A stretch of 64,000 nucleotides of DNA from Collybia mongolica (GCA_013420905.1 JAAXNY010000017.1:682001-746000), one strand, 5' to 3'. Positions 11,101 to 23,577 are shown, counted from the stretch's first letter. The notes: generated by a model from the sequence alone, not told the origin. Numbers and translations are program-made.

Positions 11101-13345
11101 TCAGCATTCACTGGGGGAAATGGCTTGTTTTGGCACCAAATACACATTGAATATACTTTTGAATATACCCATTGGACCAACAATGTAATAGGGTTGAATA
11201 TATTTTGAATATCCTAAATGTTTATTATAATGTACATGTGATGTATAAGCCCTGAATATATGCAAGGTATATCCTGTGGCACTTTTGGGAATATACATTT
11301 GATCATACCATGTGCATAGGGCTGCGCACCATACTGTATTGGCTTATGGCCATATATCAATGGCTTGCTTATGGTATAAAATCAACCATCACCCGTACCA
11401 TAAAGTTAAACCAAAAATTTTGATGGTACAGTACGGGGATTTATACGGCCGAAAATGATGGTACGGTACATATTCATACTGAACACATTGTCAATTTCTA
11501 TTGATCTGTGCTACTTTGAAACCACATTTAAAGGACTTTGTTGATAGCTGCATGAGAGAGCCTCAGGCGCTGCTTGACCAACATCAATGTGCAAATAGTC
11601 TCCAGCTGGAGACTCGCATGTCGCAGAGAAATTGTATCACGGCCACCAGAAAATATTTGCTCAACTGCAACAGCAGCGAAAGGGGGCTCCTGGGCTATAA
11701 GTGTGCTGATGCTATGAAATGTAATCTCTTACACACACACACACCAAATCTAACAATCAACACACAAACAGTAGGAATCGCCTGTTTTGAGTTTGGGTTC
11801 AAGTGCTTGGAAGCACTAAGCTTTGAATAGTACTAGTCAAGGCCCTTTCCAATGATCTCTCGACGGGTTTGATTCAGACAAAGCTTTAACACAAGTTTAA
11901 AGCTTGCTAGGTATATTTATAATATCTCTCGATCCAATAGACTGAGTACCAAGTGTATGTTCAATTATTAATGATCCCAAGCAGATCTATAAGTCCAAGT
12001 GACTTATTAAACAAACAGTGCCAAGTGCACTAAAGGCCAAGTGCCTTGTAATTCCAACAGACAATGTGGTACTAAGTTCCAAGTGAACTAAGACTCTTCA
12101 ATTCTGTGATCTCTTCAAACAATTCCAGTCAAGACAATTTGAAGCAATCTGAGCCTTTAATTTGGGCATGCAATAGGGTTTCAACAAATGTGATTTGTAT
12201 ACTCTATAGTAGCGCGAAGTGGGGGCAAGATTCCTTACCTTTGTGCTACTCATCTACAGTCTATTTATAGTGTACAAACTAAATATCATATGGAATTGTA
12301 AATTTTATATGGAACTGCGCTCCCCCACGCCAAGGATCTGTATTTAATGCTGACTCATCCTCTATGACTTGGTGGGCGTGCCATGCGTGCCAATTATGTT
12401 GTTACTTGTTACTTATCAAATATTGAAAGAGCTGGCTAAACTCTTATCAAGTCCCAACCGCACGCTTGGTTATTTAAAACAGCGCGGCACTGTCATTTAC
12501 TTCTTCTGATCATCCCAGTTGTTATTCACAGTGTCCTGTCTCTTCCGGTAGTTAACACCAAGTGCCCCTGACTAGGATTGGGTTGTGCAAGTCCCGAATT
12601 TACAATTACTTCTCCTATTAATGATGATCCCCAGACTAATGATATCATACTACAACGGTTACTTATGAATTAAGATACTGAGGTTGTAACCAGGCATGGT
12701 GAATAGGACTAATAATAGGCCGTACTCATAGTCCTCTGTACTGATAGTGTATTATCCATTAGACTAGTTCACTCTGATTAGCCATCTTGGAGCTCGACTC
12801 TAATCCTTTATTACCATTTACTTGGTTATTAGAAATGATACTAATAGCCTTACTTGTTGACTTTATAAGTGCAAACAATTTTGGGCCCTATCATCTCCCC
12901 CACACCACAAATGTAGACTGTCCTCAGTCTCTCTTTGCCGGCATGTTAGTCCAATACTTCAGGTCTGCACGCGTCTAATCATCCAGTACAAGGTCACAAC
13001 AGTTCCTGCTTTTAGACAGATAGGCGCGCAATGTCAGGATCAAGCCCAGAGGTCTATGTTCCATCAGGATTGTGACAGTTATATACTTCTCCTGAGGGAG
13101 TACTTGACATTTGGACATTGCTTTACAGATATTTCAGTCATCTGAGCATTTCTCTTGTTATGTTTCTGACACTTCAGCAAGAGATTGGTGCTCCTGCTTG
13201 TCCTTTAGAGCTTTGCAATGCAGGGTTGTGGGTTTTAAAAAGCTCTCACTTTTGCTAGGTTTTAGACAATTTGGACTTTACAGCCCATTTCTAAATTTCT
13301 TTGCTATTCACATCGCTCAACCGCTCCAACCCCTTCTTAAATAAC
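11101..13345. other. Non-coding, repeat-derived DNA
   Basis: No credible gene. Two textures stand out. At 11,320-11,480, GGTACGGTAC-like words (GATGGTAC, TACGGTAC) recur. At 11,950-12,120 and again near 12,560, CCAAGTG recurs with different followers, as in fungal LTR sequences. The segment 12,880-12,930 (GGGCCC, CTCCCCCACACC) resembles the region after an LTR, but no primer-binding site could be confirmed. Confidence 0.35.
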
Positions 13346-14740
13346 ATGTCTTCCACTTCTACTTCTGCCATGGCTCGTGCTCTGCGCTTGCCTTCCATGC
13401 TGTCCCTTTTTGCTCTCCAACACAATTTTACCGACTGAGGGCCATTCCCCCATTATGGTCTACGTGGACCAGCCCATCCCTTCATTCTCTGATCTCCTTG
13501 AAGATGCCAAGGGTGACGTCTTCATCACCATGGAGCAAGGGTGGATCATCATGGCCAAGGAGCTCGTACCCCGTATGGACCATCAGGGGCCCCTTGACCT
13601 CGACGATTTAATTGACTTCGTTGATCATTGCTCCTTGCTGATTGTATGCCCATCTTTTACTTGTTAAAAACCTCTTACTAAATCACTTATTTACTGGTCT
13701 CAGGACATGATCACTGGTGTGGTCTGTGGCACGTGCTTTTTGCTGCCATACCCGGCCATTCTCCTTCTGCGCATGCTTCACCTTCAGGTGATGCACCTCC
13801 CAGTTGAAGCATGCAAAGCCTCATGGTCTTCCTGGCATACGGTTATATTGGCTGACCTTGGAAACAATTCCATTCTTTTGGTGAATGGCTTATGTTTACT
13901 TCTTTTACTCTGTCCTGGTCATACTGATTACTTTTTACTTTAGGGTCAGGCTCCCACTGTGGAGCAAGTTCTGGGCCAGGTGGGGTCGCGCTATGAGTGC
14001 AACAACGGTGACAGTATCTTCCAGGATACTTTCCTTGTCCCCCCTTGCATGGTTGGCGCACCATGCCATTACCATCAGTACTGGGACAGCTGGTCCGCCG
14101 TGTCCTTGCCTGTGCGCTCCCCGGTGTTGGTACCCGCGGTTCGTCGATCTCTACTTTTATTACTTTTCTTCTGTTGTTGACTTATTTCAATAGCCCCTTA
14201 AGAGGAAGCGCAAGGCTGGGCCCAAGGGCAAAGGCCACGCAGTTCCCCAGGTATACAATCCTTTACTACAAGAGCTTTACATTATTCCTGACTTGATTTC
14301 AAAATTCTAGTCTGACATGTCGCGCGCCTGAGGGGCTGGCAGTGATTCCGCGCTGCGTCCCATGGAGGCGGGTCCCATATGTCTCCTTTTTATTTTAAAA
14401 CCCATTTATCTTTACTTATTTTTATCTTTTTAGTCCTCTGGGCAGCTGCCAGTTAAAGATGAGGTCCCTGAGCTTTGGCTCTTTGATCAAGAGATTGCAC
14501 ACCAGCTGGCTCAAGAGGGATTTGCGGAGTTGTTGCCTCCCATGGCCCTTTCTCCTTGTTGGTCATGTAAGACCACTTGTTCTAGGGATGGGGTTCAGGC
14601 TTCACGCTGTAAGCATGCACTGGTTCCCAACTGGGAGCCTACACTGCTACGGTCTCCTATCACATCCCTGCTGTCTGACCTTGCGCCTTGGCATTCTACT
14701 GTATGTTTATTACTACTACTTTATTGCTTGTTACTGATCA
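13346..14740 (+). pseudogene. Broken hypothetical protein gene
   Basis: Protein-like exons are separated by T-rich introns. The first frame starts at 13346 (MSSTSTSAMARALRLPSM) and stops at a TGA. A second stretch from 13435 encodes MVYVDQPIPSFSDLLEDAK and an acidic helix. Others encode PTVEQVLGQVGSRYE (about 13950), a basic KRKRKAGPKGKG (about 14195) and a Cys-rich LSPCWSCKTTCSRDG (about 14545). The basic region followed by a cysteine cluster recalls mobile-element-linked hypothetical proteins of mushrooms, but I do not recognise a named family. No uninterrupted splice model was found, so it is called a pseudogene. Confidence 0.4.
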
Positions 14741-14752
14741 TTCTTACTACAG

Positions 14753-14961
14753 TAGGTCAAAAAACTGTCCCAATGTTTGGTCATTTTATAATGATTTACT
14801 TATAACAGAGTACTGGAGATTAATATCATTCTGAGAAAAATATATATAATACTACACCATATTAGCTTTGAAATGAGCACTTACTTTCCTTATTTGAATA
14901 AAAACTCATTTCATAACAAATTGAACAAAATAATTACTCATTGGGACAGTTTTTTGACCTA
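14753..14961. mobile_element. 209-bp MITE with 21-bp perfect TIRs and TA ends
   Basis: Left end: TA followed by GGTCAAAAAACTGTCCCAAT. Right end: the exact reverse complement, followed by TA. The inner sequence is AT-rich and non-coding. The TA duplication and TIR style are those of Tc1/mariner-type non-autonomous elements. A Tc1/mariner transposase begins 150 bp downstream, but it lacks a visible matching outer end, so whether it mobilised this MITE is unknown. Confidence 0.8.
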
Positions 14962-15109
14962 TGCTTAATTTTGGCAAGATCTTTACTGCAGCAAGCTTTA
15001 ACATCATGTGATGTATTGTGGGAACAATAAACAAAGTCATGTGACCATGTTGATATAAATTCAACATGTTTCCATCATTACAATCATTCTTTCCTTCCCC
15101 CATCATCCC

Positions 15110-15888
15110 ATGAGACCTACATCTTCTACCCAATGCCTTTCTGTGATCTCCCTTCTTCAAGAAGGCTATACCTTGTGTCAGATCCAGTCCAAAACCACTC
15201 TGGGAAAGTCTACCATTGGGAGAATCAAGAAGGAACTGGATATGGACAAGGAAAACCACAGGGGGGGACGTCCTTCTAAGCTCTCTCCTGGTGACAAATG
15301 GTCAATTATTCAACAAATCACCACTGGAAGGCTTGATAATGCTATAGAGGCCACCCATTTCATCAACCAAACTCTTCCCAACCCTGTCACACCCCAAACA
15401 GTCAGGAATGCACTCAAAAAGAATGACTTTTGTAGTGTTGTCAAGAGTCAAGAGAAAACATCCTCTTCTCAAAAAGGCTCATCAACTGCAACATCTTCAA
15501 TGGGCAAGATACCATGAAAACTGGACAGTGGAGGATTGGAAAAGGATCTTATGGTCAGATGAGGTCAAAATCAACAGGATTGGGTCAGATGGAAGGACTT
15601 ATACTTGGAAGAAGAAGGGAGAACCACTTTCTGACAGAACCACCACTCCTACTGTCAAACATGGAGGAGGAAATAATCTTATGGTGTGGGGTTGTATGGG
15701 GTGGAATGGAGTAGGAGTGCTTACAGAGGTCCAGGGGATTATAAATGCAGACCAATACTGCCAGATTTTGGATAGGGGAGTAGTGGAAAGCTTTGAAAAG
15801 CTGGAGATGCCAGAGGGAGAGAGGATGTTTCAGCAGGACAATGACCCCAAACATGCATCCAACAAGGCAACCAAGTGGTTTGAAGGGC
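15110..15888 (+). pseudogene. Tc1/mariner transposase, frameshifted and 3'-truncated
   Basis: DNA cut-and-paste transposase. The N-terminal part (15110 on) has a helix-turn-helix (ISLLQEGYTLCQIQSKTTLG) and a GRPSKLSPGD linker. An exact 7-bp tandem duplication, GTCAAGA at 15440-15446 and 15447-15453, shifts the frame. The DDE core then continues in the second frame: LQWARYHENWTVEDWKRILW followed by SDEVKI (first Asp), VWGCMGWNGVG, and QQDNDPKHAS (second Asp). After KWFE at about 15,885 the family resemblance stops, so the third acidic residue and the C-terminus are missing. The break coincides with the start of the CAATCC-rich sequence of the KDZ region. Not functional. Confidence 0.85.
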
Positions 15889-15997
15889 GTGATGGGCAGA
15901 AGACAGATACAACAACCTCCCACTGTCAATACCCATACCCAATCTGCCCCCTGTCAGCAATGTCGCCACCTCATCTGATCTGCCTGCCCTGGTCAGA

Positions 15998-16729
15998 ATG
16001 GCCAGCCACCCCAATTTGCCCAGTGCAGCTGATCCAACTACCCCCAGCCTGCCCAGTAATGTCCACTCTGCCACCATGTCCCCTGAACCATCCCCTGCCA
16101 TAAATCCATTCCCAGCCATGGGTCCAACTGGCCCTGGCAATATTAATCCGGCCACCCCCACTCATCCAAACACTCTGGCCAATCTGGCCACCCCCACCAA
16201 TCCATCCAGCCACCTCAACTTGCCCACCCATGCAAACACTCTAACCGATCTGGTCACCCCTACCAATCCACCCCACCCCATCAATCCGGCCCCAACCCCT
16301 CAGACCAATCCGTCCGGCCACCCCAATCCATCCAGCCTCAGCAATCCATCTGGCCACCCCAATCCAGCCATGGCCACTAGAGAGTTAATGGCCCCCAATC
16401 CAGCCACAGCCACTAGAGAAATAACGGCCCCCTTGGATGAAGACATGATGGCAACTGACTCCATGGCACCACCCTATCCCATTGTGCAGCTCATCCCTGC
16501 AACCCCAGCCACATCACAGGAAGTACAATCTGGCCCACAATTGCTTCTTCCCCCGCCCACAGATCCCTTGCCAACATCCCCAAGGCGTTCTCCTCGCATC
16601 CGTGCCAGGAGTATCAGCCCTCTACCAGCTGAGGCAAGCTGGATTCAGCCATCACCCCAACCTAACAAGCGGCCTTGGAGGAACAGCAGTGGGGAGTCAT
16701 CATCAAGCAAAAAGCAAAGACAAGGATGA
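15998..16729 (+). CDS. Proline/asparagine-rich repeat protein with basic tail
   Basis: An open frame of 243 codons. Most of it is short repeats on the theme TNPS/HPNP/ATPTNP, written in DNA as CCAATCC-plus-GGCC phrases. The C-terminus changes to a basic, Ser-rich segment (TSPRRSPRIRARSISPLP, ending SSSSKKQRQG) that resembles a nuclear localisation signal. No catalytic domain is visible. It may be the 3' exon of a longer gene, since the first Met sits in low-complexity sequence. It converges with the minus-strand gene ending at 16840. Whether it is translated is uncertain. Confidence 0.35.
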   Translation: MASHPNLPSAADPTTPSLPSNVHSATMSPEPSPAINPFPAMGPTGPGNINPATPTHPNTLANLATPTNPSSHLNLPTHANTLTDLVTPTNPPHPINPAPTPQTNPSGHPNPSSLSNPSGHPNPAMATRELMAPNPATATREITAPLDEDMMATDSMAPPYPIVQLIPATPATSQEVQSGPQLLLPPPTDPLPTSPRRSPRIRARSISPLPAEASWIQPSPQPNKRPWRNSSGESSSSKKQRQG

Positions 16730-16839
16730 GATTTTTCTTGGGCTCAGAGTACAAACAATCTTGCATGTGTTTAGAATTATCATCTTCTGTAAATAGCCAT
16801 ATCTTGTTATGTACTACATATTGGTGTTAATTTAATCTA

Positions 16840-19076
16840 TCAGTCTACTCTCGTTTTCTTTTGCCTTTGCCTCCTGGGCAGAGATGTGTATTTCATTGCC
16901 TCTTGAATGGCTAGTGCATCTGAATTAATCACCCTCCGTGGCAATGATTTCTTCTTGGAAGGCATCACATGAGGCTGATGGGTGGGATGCTTATCCACCT
17001 CAGGTATATTGACTAGGATTGATGCCGGCAAAGGCCAACTGACTGACTGTGATGGTGGTTCTGGTAAGGGTGGCTGAGGTGGGTTGGCCCCAGATACATT
17101 GGCCGAAGGAGGCTGACTGACTGACTGTGCCTGTGGTTCCGGGAAGGTTGGCTGAGGCTGACTGGCCAAAGGAGATAGCTAAGACCCCATGCCTCCTTGT
17201 GCTTCAAGTAACATAGGGTCAATCGGAATGTTCTCTGGCAATGCCTCAGGTGTAGATACCTGATTGGCTGGACCCACAGCCACATGCTGAATTACAGGAA
17301 CTGTAGTGCCAGGATATGGGGGGGTTGTGTTGGATATGAAGTACAGGGGTTCTCCATCATTTGGACCATTTATAGGGATTCCTTCATGGAAGAAATAACT
17401 CTTGCCCACCATGGCCGCCGGATGTATGGCTGCTGTATCTGTGGCCACCTGATTGATGGGCTTTGTTAGAACCTCCTTCTTCTTCCCAGACTTCCTGCAA
17501 TTTAATGGCTTTTTCTGTCCCTTTCCTCTCAAGGAAGTAGGGCATGCATCTGGATACTCAGCCTCTAAATGTAAGCCTCCACGTTCAACATTTGAAAACC
17601 GGAATGCTCTGGCAGCACCAAACTGTACTTGGCGTTGATATATATGTTCTAAAACTTCAATAATTTGTTGCTTTCTCATGTTTTGTGGATCATTGATTTT
17701 TGCACCTGCTGGCAAATACTCCTCAGCAATAAACAACTCTGGACTTAATGCAAGTTGTCAGTAGGGGACATGTGTGGTATGATTATTGGTGGCAAGTTCT
17801 GTAGAAAATAGGTGGAGTTTAATATCCAGCTTCTGTTGAATATTACGCACTGTAGTGATAGCTCCAGTAGCACCATAGCAGATCAGTGAGTTGTAATTTT
17901 TTGAGTAATGTTGAATTGGTTATGGGTGGCAACTCTGGGAAGGTGTTTGGCACTTTGATTTCCAATTCAGATGGGGTAGGTTCAATGTTTGACCCACCAC
18001 CAGACTTTTCCCACATGCGAAGTGTTTTGACATAGTCCATCAATTTGCATTTCAATTGTGTAACAAGGTCCTTCTCCACCTCCACAAATGTTGGATGATT
18101 TACACCCACCTCCAAGGCCATTTGGTCATTCCTTGTTGCTACTAGTTAGTGAAAGGTGACTGACATGTGGACTTCACCTACACATCAACAATGAATTTTC
18201 CATCTGTAGTCTGGTAGGCCATGAAGGTAAGAGTCAACATTCCCATTTCTAGGTATCTCTCTGATGCCCATTGCTGGACCTGCTTGTCTCCCTTTTTCCT
18301 GGCCAATCTAGACAACAGGTGAGAAAGAGCAAATATACATTCTGAACCTGATGTGGATTGGCCGTGTGCATTGGCTCAGATGGGCCGAAGTGGTGACGGA
18401 TTGGAAATGGCCATCTCATCCGCTTGCTGAGGCCATCTCGGATTGGCTCCAATGTGCTGAGATGGATTGGACATGGCTGTCTTGGATTGGCTCCGATGTG
18501 CCAAGATGGATTGGACATGGCCGTCTTGGATTGGCACAGATGGGCCAAAATTGATGGCAAACAGTACTCACTTGCTTTGTTTCACAGCATCATGGCCCTC
18601 CATCTTCACCTCTTTGATTTTGTCCCAAACATGGTTACATTCCTCTTCATCCATCCTTTCATACACTGCCTTTGCTGCCCTGGTTCGATTCTGAAACACT
18701 TGCTCAGCACTTAGTTCGCCTTCCAATCCAAGCATTTCCTTGACCTCCTTGCAAACTTCTTCCCAATGGAGCCTCCAAACCATATCCAATCGCTTGACAT
18801 TGATTGTTGGGTTTGGCAATGTAAAATTTGATTTTGTCTGCCAATTGTTTGAAATCCAAGTTGCAAGGCTCTATGTTCATTGTTAGCATTGATAATGCTT
18901 GATAAATGCCTTGATATTACCCTTGCTCGCATTACCCTATCATCTGCATCACTGACTAACTCACCACATGTTTCCCAAAAATTGAACATGGCTGGTAAGA
19001 TCTGAGACCTTAGGACATTTGCTCTACCTGCTTTGTCTACTTGCAAGAAGTACTGGTCCTTAAATCCATCAAGCAC
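16840..19076 (-). CDS. Multi-exon passenger gene of the KDZ element, unknown function
   Basis: Exon-like frames on the minus strand line up with short introns. They are 19076-18953 (MLDGFKDQYFLQVDKAGRAN), then after a GTAATA...CATAG intron 18852-18570 (contains LDMVWRLHWEEVCKEVKEM and a coiled-coil-like DEEECNHVWDKIKEVK), 18121-17843 (FVEVEKDLVTQLKCKLMDYV) and 17736-17179 (MRKQQIIEVLEHIYQRQVQF), ending with a Pro/Gln-rich segment and a basic tail (PSKKKSLPRRV, RRQRQKKTRVD) at 16840. Similar proteins of unknown function commonly sit beside KDZ transposases in mushrooms; that association is from general knowledge. The gene may be more than one unit, and some joins are interrupted by the tandem repeat at 18.36-18.55 kb. 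Function unknown. Confidence 0.45.
18361..18545. repeat. Imperfect tandem repeat of GGATTGG-containing units
   Basis: Units contain GGATTGGAC-ATGGC-GTC-TT or GGATTGGCTCC-ATGTGC, repeated about six times at roughly 27-30 bp. This is the reverse complement of the CCAATCC word seen elsewhere in the element. It lies in an intron or between exons of the minus-strand passenger gene. Confidence 0.7.
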
Positions 19077-19467
19077 CTGGCGTTCCTCAGCTGTGTACAG
19101 TATAAGGAATCCTTATGTGCTTTACGGGGTGACATTGCCATTGTTGAGATTGATCAGGAAAATAGAATGGAAGTGCTAGATAAAGAAATACCAGATGGGC
19201 TCCGTGATGAATTTGTATATTTAAGCAGCACTCCACATGGCCAGGATGGTCAGGAGACCCATTTAATGCCATTCCAAAAAAAGAAAAGATAACATGTGGT
19301 GATGATCAAAAGATCATCTGCTAATCAATGATATGATGGTGCCCCATGATCAACTAACTAGTCCCAGACCGGTTTGGATTATGGGCTCTGATCATCCCAG
19401 ATTGATGAACAAGATTATCCTGTCAAATATATAGAACATCCCTCATGGGGGATTCCTTTGGATTCAA

Positions 19468-22400
19468 ATGTCCTATCCACCTGCAAAAAAGAGACGTACC
19501 AAGAAAAATGCCCTGCATGAAGATGATGACCTTGCAGTAGATGTTGTCACTCTGGAACGTGTACAGGTCAAATCCAAGAGAGGCATTACCGAAAAAAAGG
19601 TGCAGGTACCACTGCGACCAGAAATACATCATGGAGGGGATTCAGATATATATCAGGTTGGAAACATACCTAAAGCTTTTTCCAGTGGTGTTTCCTATGA
19701 AAACAGTCCAGAGGATAGCCATTCAATGCCACCAGCAGCAGAGGTGAAGGTAGGAGTGTGATTTAAGGAGTTGCCACCCTCTGATACCTGGCAGAACCAA
19801 GCATTCTACCTATTACAACAAGCCAAACAGTGGGAAGACATGTTGCAAGCATTGCTTGCATGCAAATCTTTGCCAGAAGGGCCGTGCAATGTGTGTGCCA
19901 AATGGCACGCTTGATGGCGTTGTTGCAACTGTGATCAGAGGAAAATAATGTGTCGTGGGTGCTTCTGGCAGCACCATAAAGAAAACCCTTTGCATCGAGT
20001 TCAATATTGGATGGGGACATATTTCCAGGATGCCTCACTTTGGGAGGCCAGTGGGTACATGTTGGTGGGACATATGAAGGGCCCTGAAATATGTGATAGC
20101 CTTAGAAGACAGCTGGAAATACTGGACAGACTTGAGGAAGCTGCCAATACTGCAGAGCAACAAAGGTTATGTGGGGACAGTGTTAGCACCTTGGCCATGC
20201 CAATGGCCAAGCATTCCATTGTGGCCAGTCAATCCGATGAGGCAAGTCAATCCGCTGTGCCGAGTCAATCCATTGTGCCAAGCCAATCCGTTATGCCAAG
20301 CCAATCCATTATGCCGAGCCAATCCGTTATGCCAAGCCAATCTGATATGCCAAGTCAATCCGTTGCACCAAGTCAATCCAGTTCGGCCCCTACAACAGCC
20401 ACTGAATTGGATGATCCAGTTTGGACAGAGTTCTTATCATGGCAAGAAAGTGGTGTCAACACTGATGACGCAGACAAAGATGCCATACTTGAGGAGGATG
20501 ATGACAAACCCATTCCTGAGGAGGTACTGGATTTCTTCTTGCCTTCCATCCCACTGCAGCCCAATGAACAGAGTCAAACAACACAGCCATCAAATGAAAG
20601 ACAGACAGCCAATCCGACATCAGCTCCACTGGCCAAACAGCCACCACAGCATGATGCTTTGAACAATCCATATATTCGTGTGGTTCATACAAATGGAATT
20701 CATCATCTGGCACTTGTATGCTGCTCTTGCCAAGGACCAGGCTGCCTGCCAATGGACCTTGTGTTCTCTGGTTTGATGCCAACAACTTTTGATACAATCC
20801 GATCTGTATTTTCTCTGGCTGTGCTCAATAATTTCCGGTTATGCAGCCTTGGCGGTGGATGAAGAAGTTGAAGTGGGCCAGATTCAGCCATGGAAAGGCC
20901 AATCCGAAGAATCCGGCACCAGGTGAAATGGCCATATTTTGTCCTACCTGCCCACAACCCGGAATTAATCTTCCTGAAGATTGGAAAATGGATGGGAATC
21001 AGTAAGATATATAAACGTTGACAAATGCATCTTGTCTCATTGTCTAAATTGATCCAGTTGGGTCTATCGGCCCTCCCTCACTGCTGACGGCAACTTTAAG
21101 GCCGACCATGTGCGGCAGAAGGGCAATGCAAAGGATGTATGGTTATCAGAGGGTGGGGGGATGATGGCAAAGACAGAATCTTACAACAATTTTTTACATT
21201 CAGCCAAGGAACGTCAAACAGTAAGCCCTCCAAATATCTGCAAAGACTAGTGGCTGAATGTGGCAAATGGACAGAAAGCACCATGTGAAAACAGGTTTCG
21301 AGCTGTTGAACAGGCACACCTTTCATCCAAAGCTTGTGATATTACAGGAATTGTGGCCATTGCATGTGCCTGCCATGGATGTTTTTTGCCAAACAGTATT
21401 GCTAACCTATACAAAGGTGAACAGCAAAAGAACGTTGATTGGTCCTTCCTGACAGCTCTCAAAATCTTGAAAATTGATCTGGACCAAGGGGTGACATTCA
21501 TATATGACATTGTGTGCCAATATTGGGTCCATTTATACTGGCGGATTGGTAACCTGCTGCCAGCTGGAATGGAAATTGACCCAGCCATTGGCTTATTCCA
21601 TGTTCATGGACACAAGGAACAATGTTTTTTCCAGTATGCAACCTCATTTATAAAGGGAGCTGGAATGGTTGCAGGCAAAATACTAGAGTCATTATGGGCA
21701 GGGCTGAATGCCGTTTCACCAGCAATGCGAACAGCAACACTGGCACATTGGGCAGAAATGATGGATGATCATGTCACAGATTCGAATCACAAGAAAGCCT
21801 TGAACATGGGTGTGTCCATTATTGGAGGGAAATAACTATGTCCTAATGATGTCCAGTGCCCTCATTGTGCAACCGGTTTCAAGAGGCCGTTGACATGTCA
21901 AAGAATACTGATCTATATTTCAAGAACATGACAGAAGGAATACCAGTGGAGAACACAGAGGAATGGGAACAGGAAATTGCAAGGGCCAAGGAACAGCATT
22001 GTTTCAATCCGGCCATGATGGATATTCTTGCAACACAGAAAGTCAACCTAGGCTTGGAATCAGATGTGGCCGCCATTGGATTGCAATCCGTCACCAGCCA
22101 GGCAGACAAGTGGATACAGCTAGCACTTAGTGTTGAAGCACAGCAGTGAGTGGAGAGTTTGCTTCACAAAAACAATACACTCATTGCAATAACAGGCTTG
22201 ATTTGCAAGAACGGGTTTGCCGCCTCCGGAAAGACCCACAGGAGGAGGATTGGCAGGAGGTGGAACGGCTTCAGCATCTCTTAACAGCATTGATGGAAAA
22301 TTTAGATGCACTCAAAGAAGAAGTTTGCATTGGCTCTCACAATCTACACCCATATGAAGACAGTGACATGCTGGGTTACTTCGAGAATATTGACGGTGCA

Positions 22401-23283
22401 GATGTGGACCATACAGATCCCAACCTGCCAGCAGGCACAGATAATGGCCTAGATGAGCCTGCTATAATACCACCAGAAGAAAGGGTGCTATCCATGCCAT
22501 CAACAAGTCTGCCACATGGCCATTTGTACTGTGCATTGGAACTTCAGCAACGAAAAGAGTTGGCCAACCAGCATTTGTCGGCCCTGCGTGCTGCAATTGC
22601 AGATAAATCATTTCAGTACTCACATGTCATGCGAGCGGCACCACAAAAATTGGTCACAACACAGTCTAGAAAGCAAATTTCAATGCTTAACAATGAGATT
22701 GCATCTTACTGCTGTGCCTATACCCGGTGCTGATCAGCCATTGTCTGGCTTGGTGCCAATGCCACTACCCTTCAACAATTTCAAGTGCTGCTCAAGGATG
22801 ATTTGAAAAGCAGCACTGCCATTCTGGACCCTAAAAGACCTGGGTCAACAACATTGAGGTTATCATGGATTTGGCAAGGACATAATCCAAGTAATGGGGA
22901 CTCGGATTCGCTGCTTGAATGTGAGCATAATTCTTCTATGACCTTTATGGATCTCTAACACTGATTTAGTTAATCATGTACACTGGCTTTGTGCCCATGG
23001 ACACAAGCTGCAATGGAATGAAGAAGCTATTCTAGTTGTTTATGAGATGGAATGGACTGTCTGATATTACCATTGGCAAATCAATGTGTGGAATGAAAGA
23101 GAGGTGGATACCAATAATTCGTTGGGTGCACGCTCCTATGCTGCGCAGAAAGCGGCCACCTGGCGGGCCATGGCTGTGGCTGCACAACGGCAGTTTCAGG
23201 CCATCAATCCATCCTTTCCATTGATCATGTGATGGAGCAGAAGATGGTTTACATGAGCACAGTGGCCGCCCAATGGAACATTT
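19468..23283 (+). pseudogene. KDZ-type transposase, decayed
   Basis: Starts at MSYPPAKKRRTKKNALHEDD (basic then acidic). A CxC2-like cysteine cluster follows at about 19,890-20,070 (GPCNVCAKWH, CCNCDQ, CRGCFWQHHKENPLHR, WGMGTYF-like). The expected CGA codon before it reads TGA at 19912, a CpG-type transition. Then come an 18-bp coding repeat, an acidic region, CCSCQGPGCLP, and FCPTCPQPGINLPEDW (about 20,940). The RNase-H-like core shows LTADGNFKADH (first Asp, about 21,090), YDIVCQYWVH (about 21,505), GLFHVHGHKEQCF, and GAGMVAGKILESLWAGLN (Glu). The helical C-terminus continues to about 23,280. Frame changes near 21,250 and 23,100 and the TGA make it non-functional unless they are undetected introns. 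Confidence 0.8.
20222..20392 (+). repeat. 18-bp coding tandem repeat (PSQSxM/V)
   Basis: About ten copies of an 18-bp unit of the form CCAAGTCAATCCGTTATG encode PSQS-V-M-type hexapeptides within the KDZ transposase, between the cysteine cluster and the acidic region. Each unit contains CAATCC. Confidence 0.85.
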
Positions 23284-23455
23284 AGGCCGCCAGGTTGGGA
23301 CTATGGCTGCTGCACGGAAGTTTTAGGCTGCCGGGTTGGGACTGTGGCCGTCCCACAGCAGTTTGGGGCCGACGGGTTGGGACCATGGCCATCTAACGGC
23401 AGTTTGGGGCCGACAGGTTGGGACTGTGGCCATCTAATGGCAGTTTGGGGCCGTC
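23284..23455. repeat. Four tandem units of about 42 bp
   Basis: Each unit carries GGTTGGGAC, then TGGCC or TGGCT, then GGCAGTTTGG or a close variant. The units start near 23284, 23324, 23366 and 23408. Non-coding, just after the transposase 3' end. Confidence 0.85.
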
Positions 23456-23577
23456 AATCCGGCTATTCCATTGGTCATGTGATGCATACATAAGCGACCT
23501 GCCTGTTCAATAATTAATTTTCATTGATCACTTTTTGATAAACTCTCCTTATCATTGTGCACTGATTCTATCCCATA

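Noticed and set aside
16840..17300. TGACTGACTGTG phrases as a possible CRISPR-like array
   Set aside because: Irregular spacing, coding for a Ser/Gln-rich protein segment, and a eukaryotic context.
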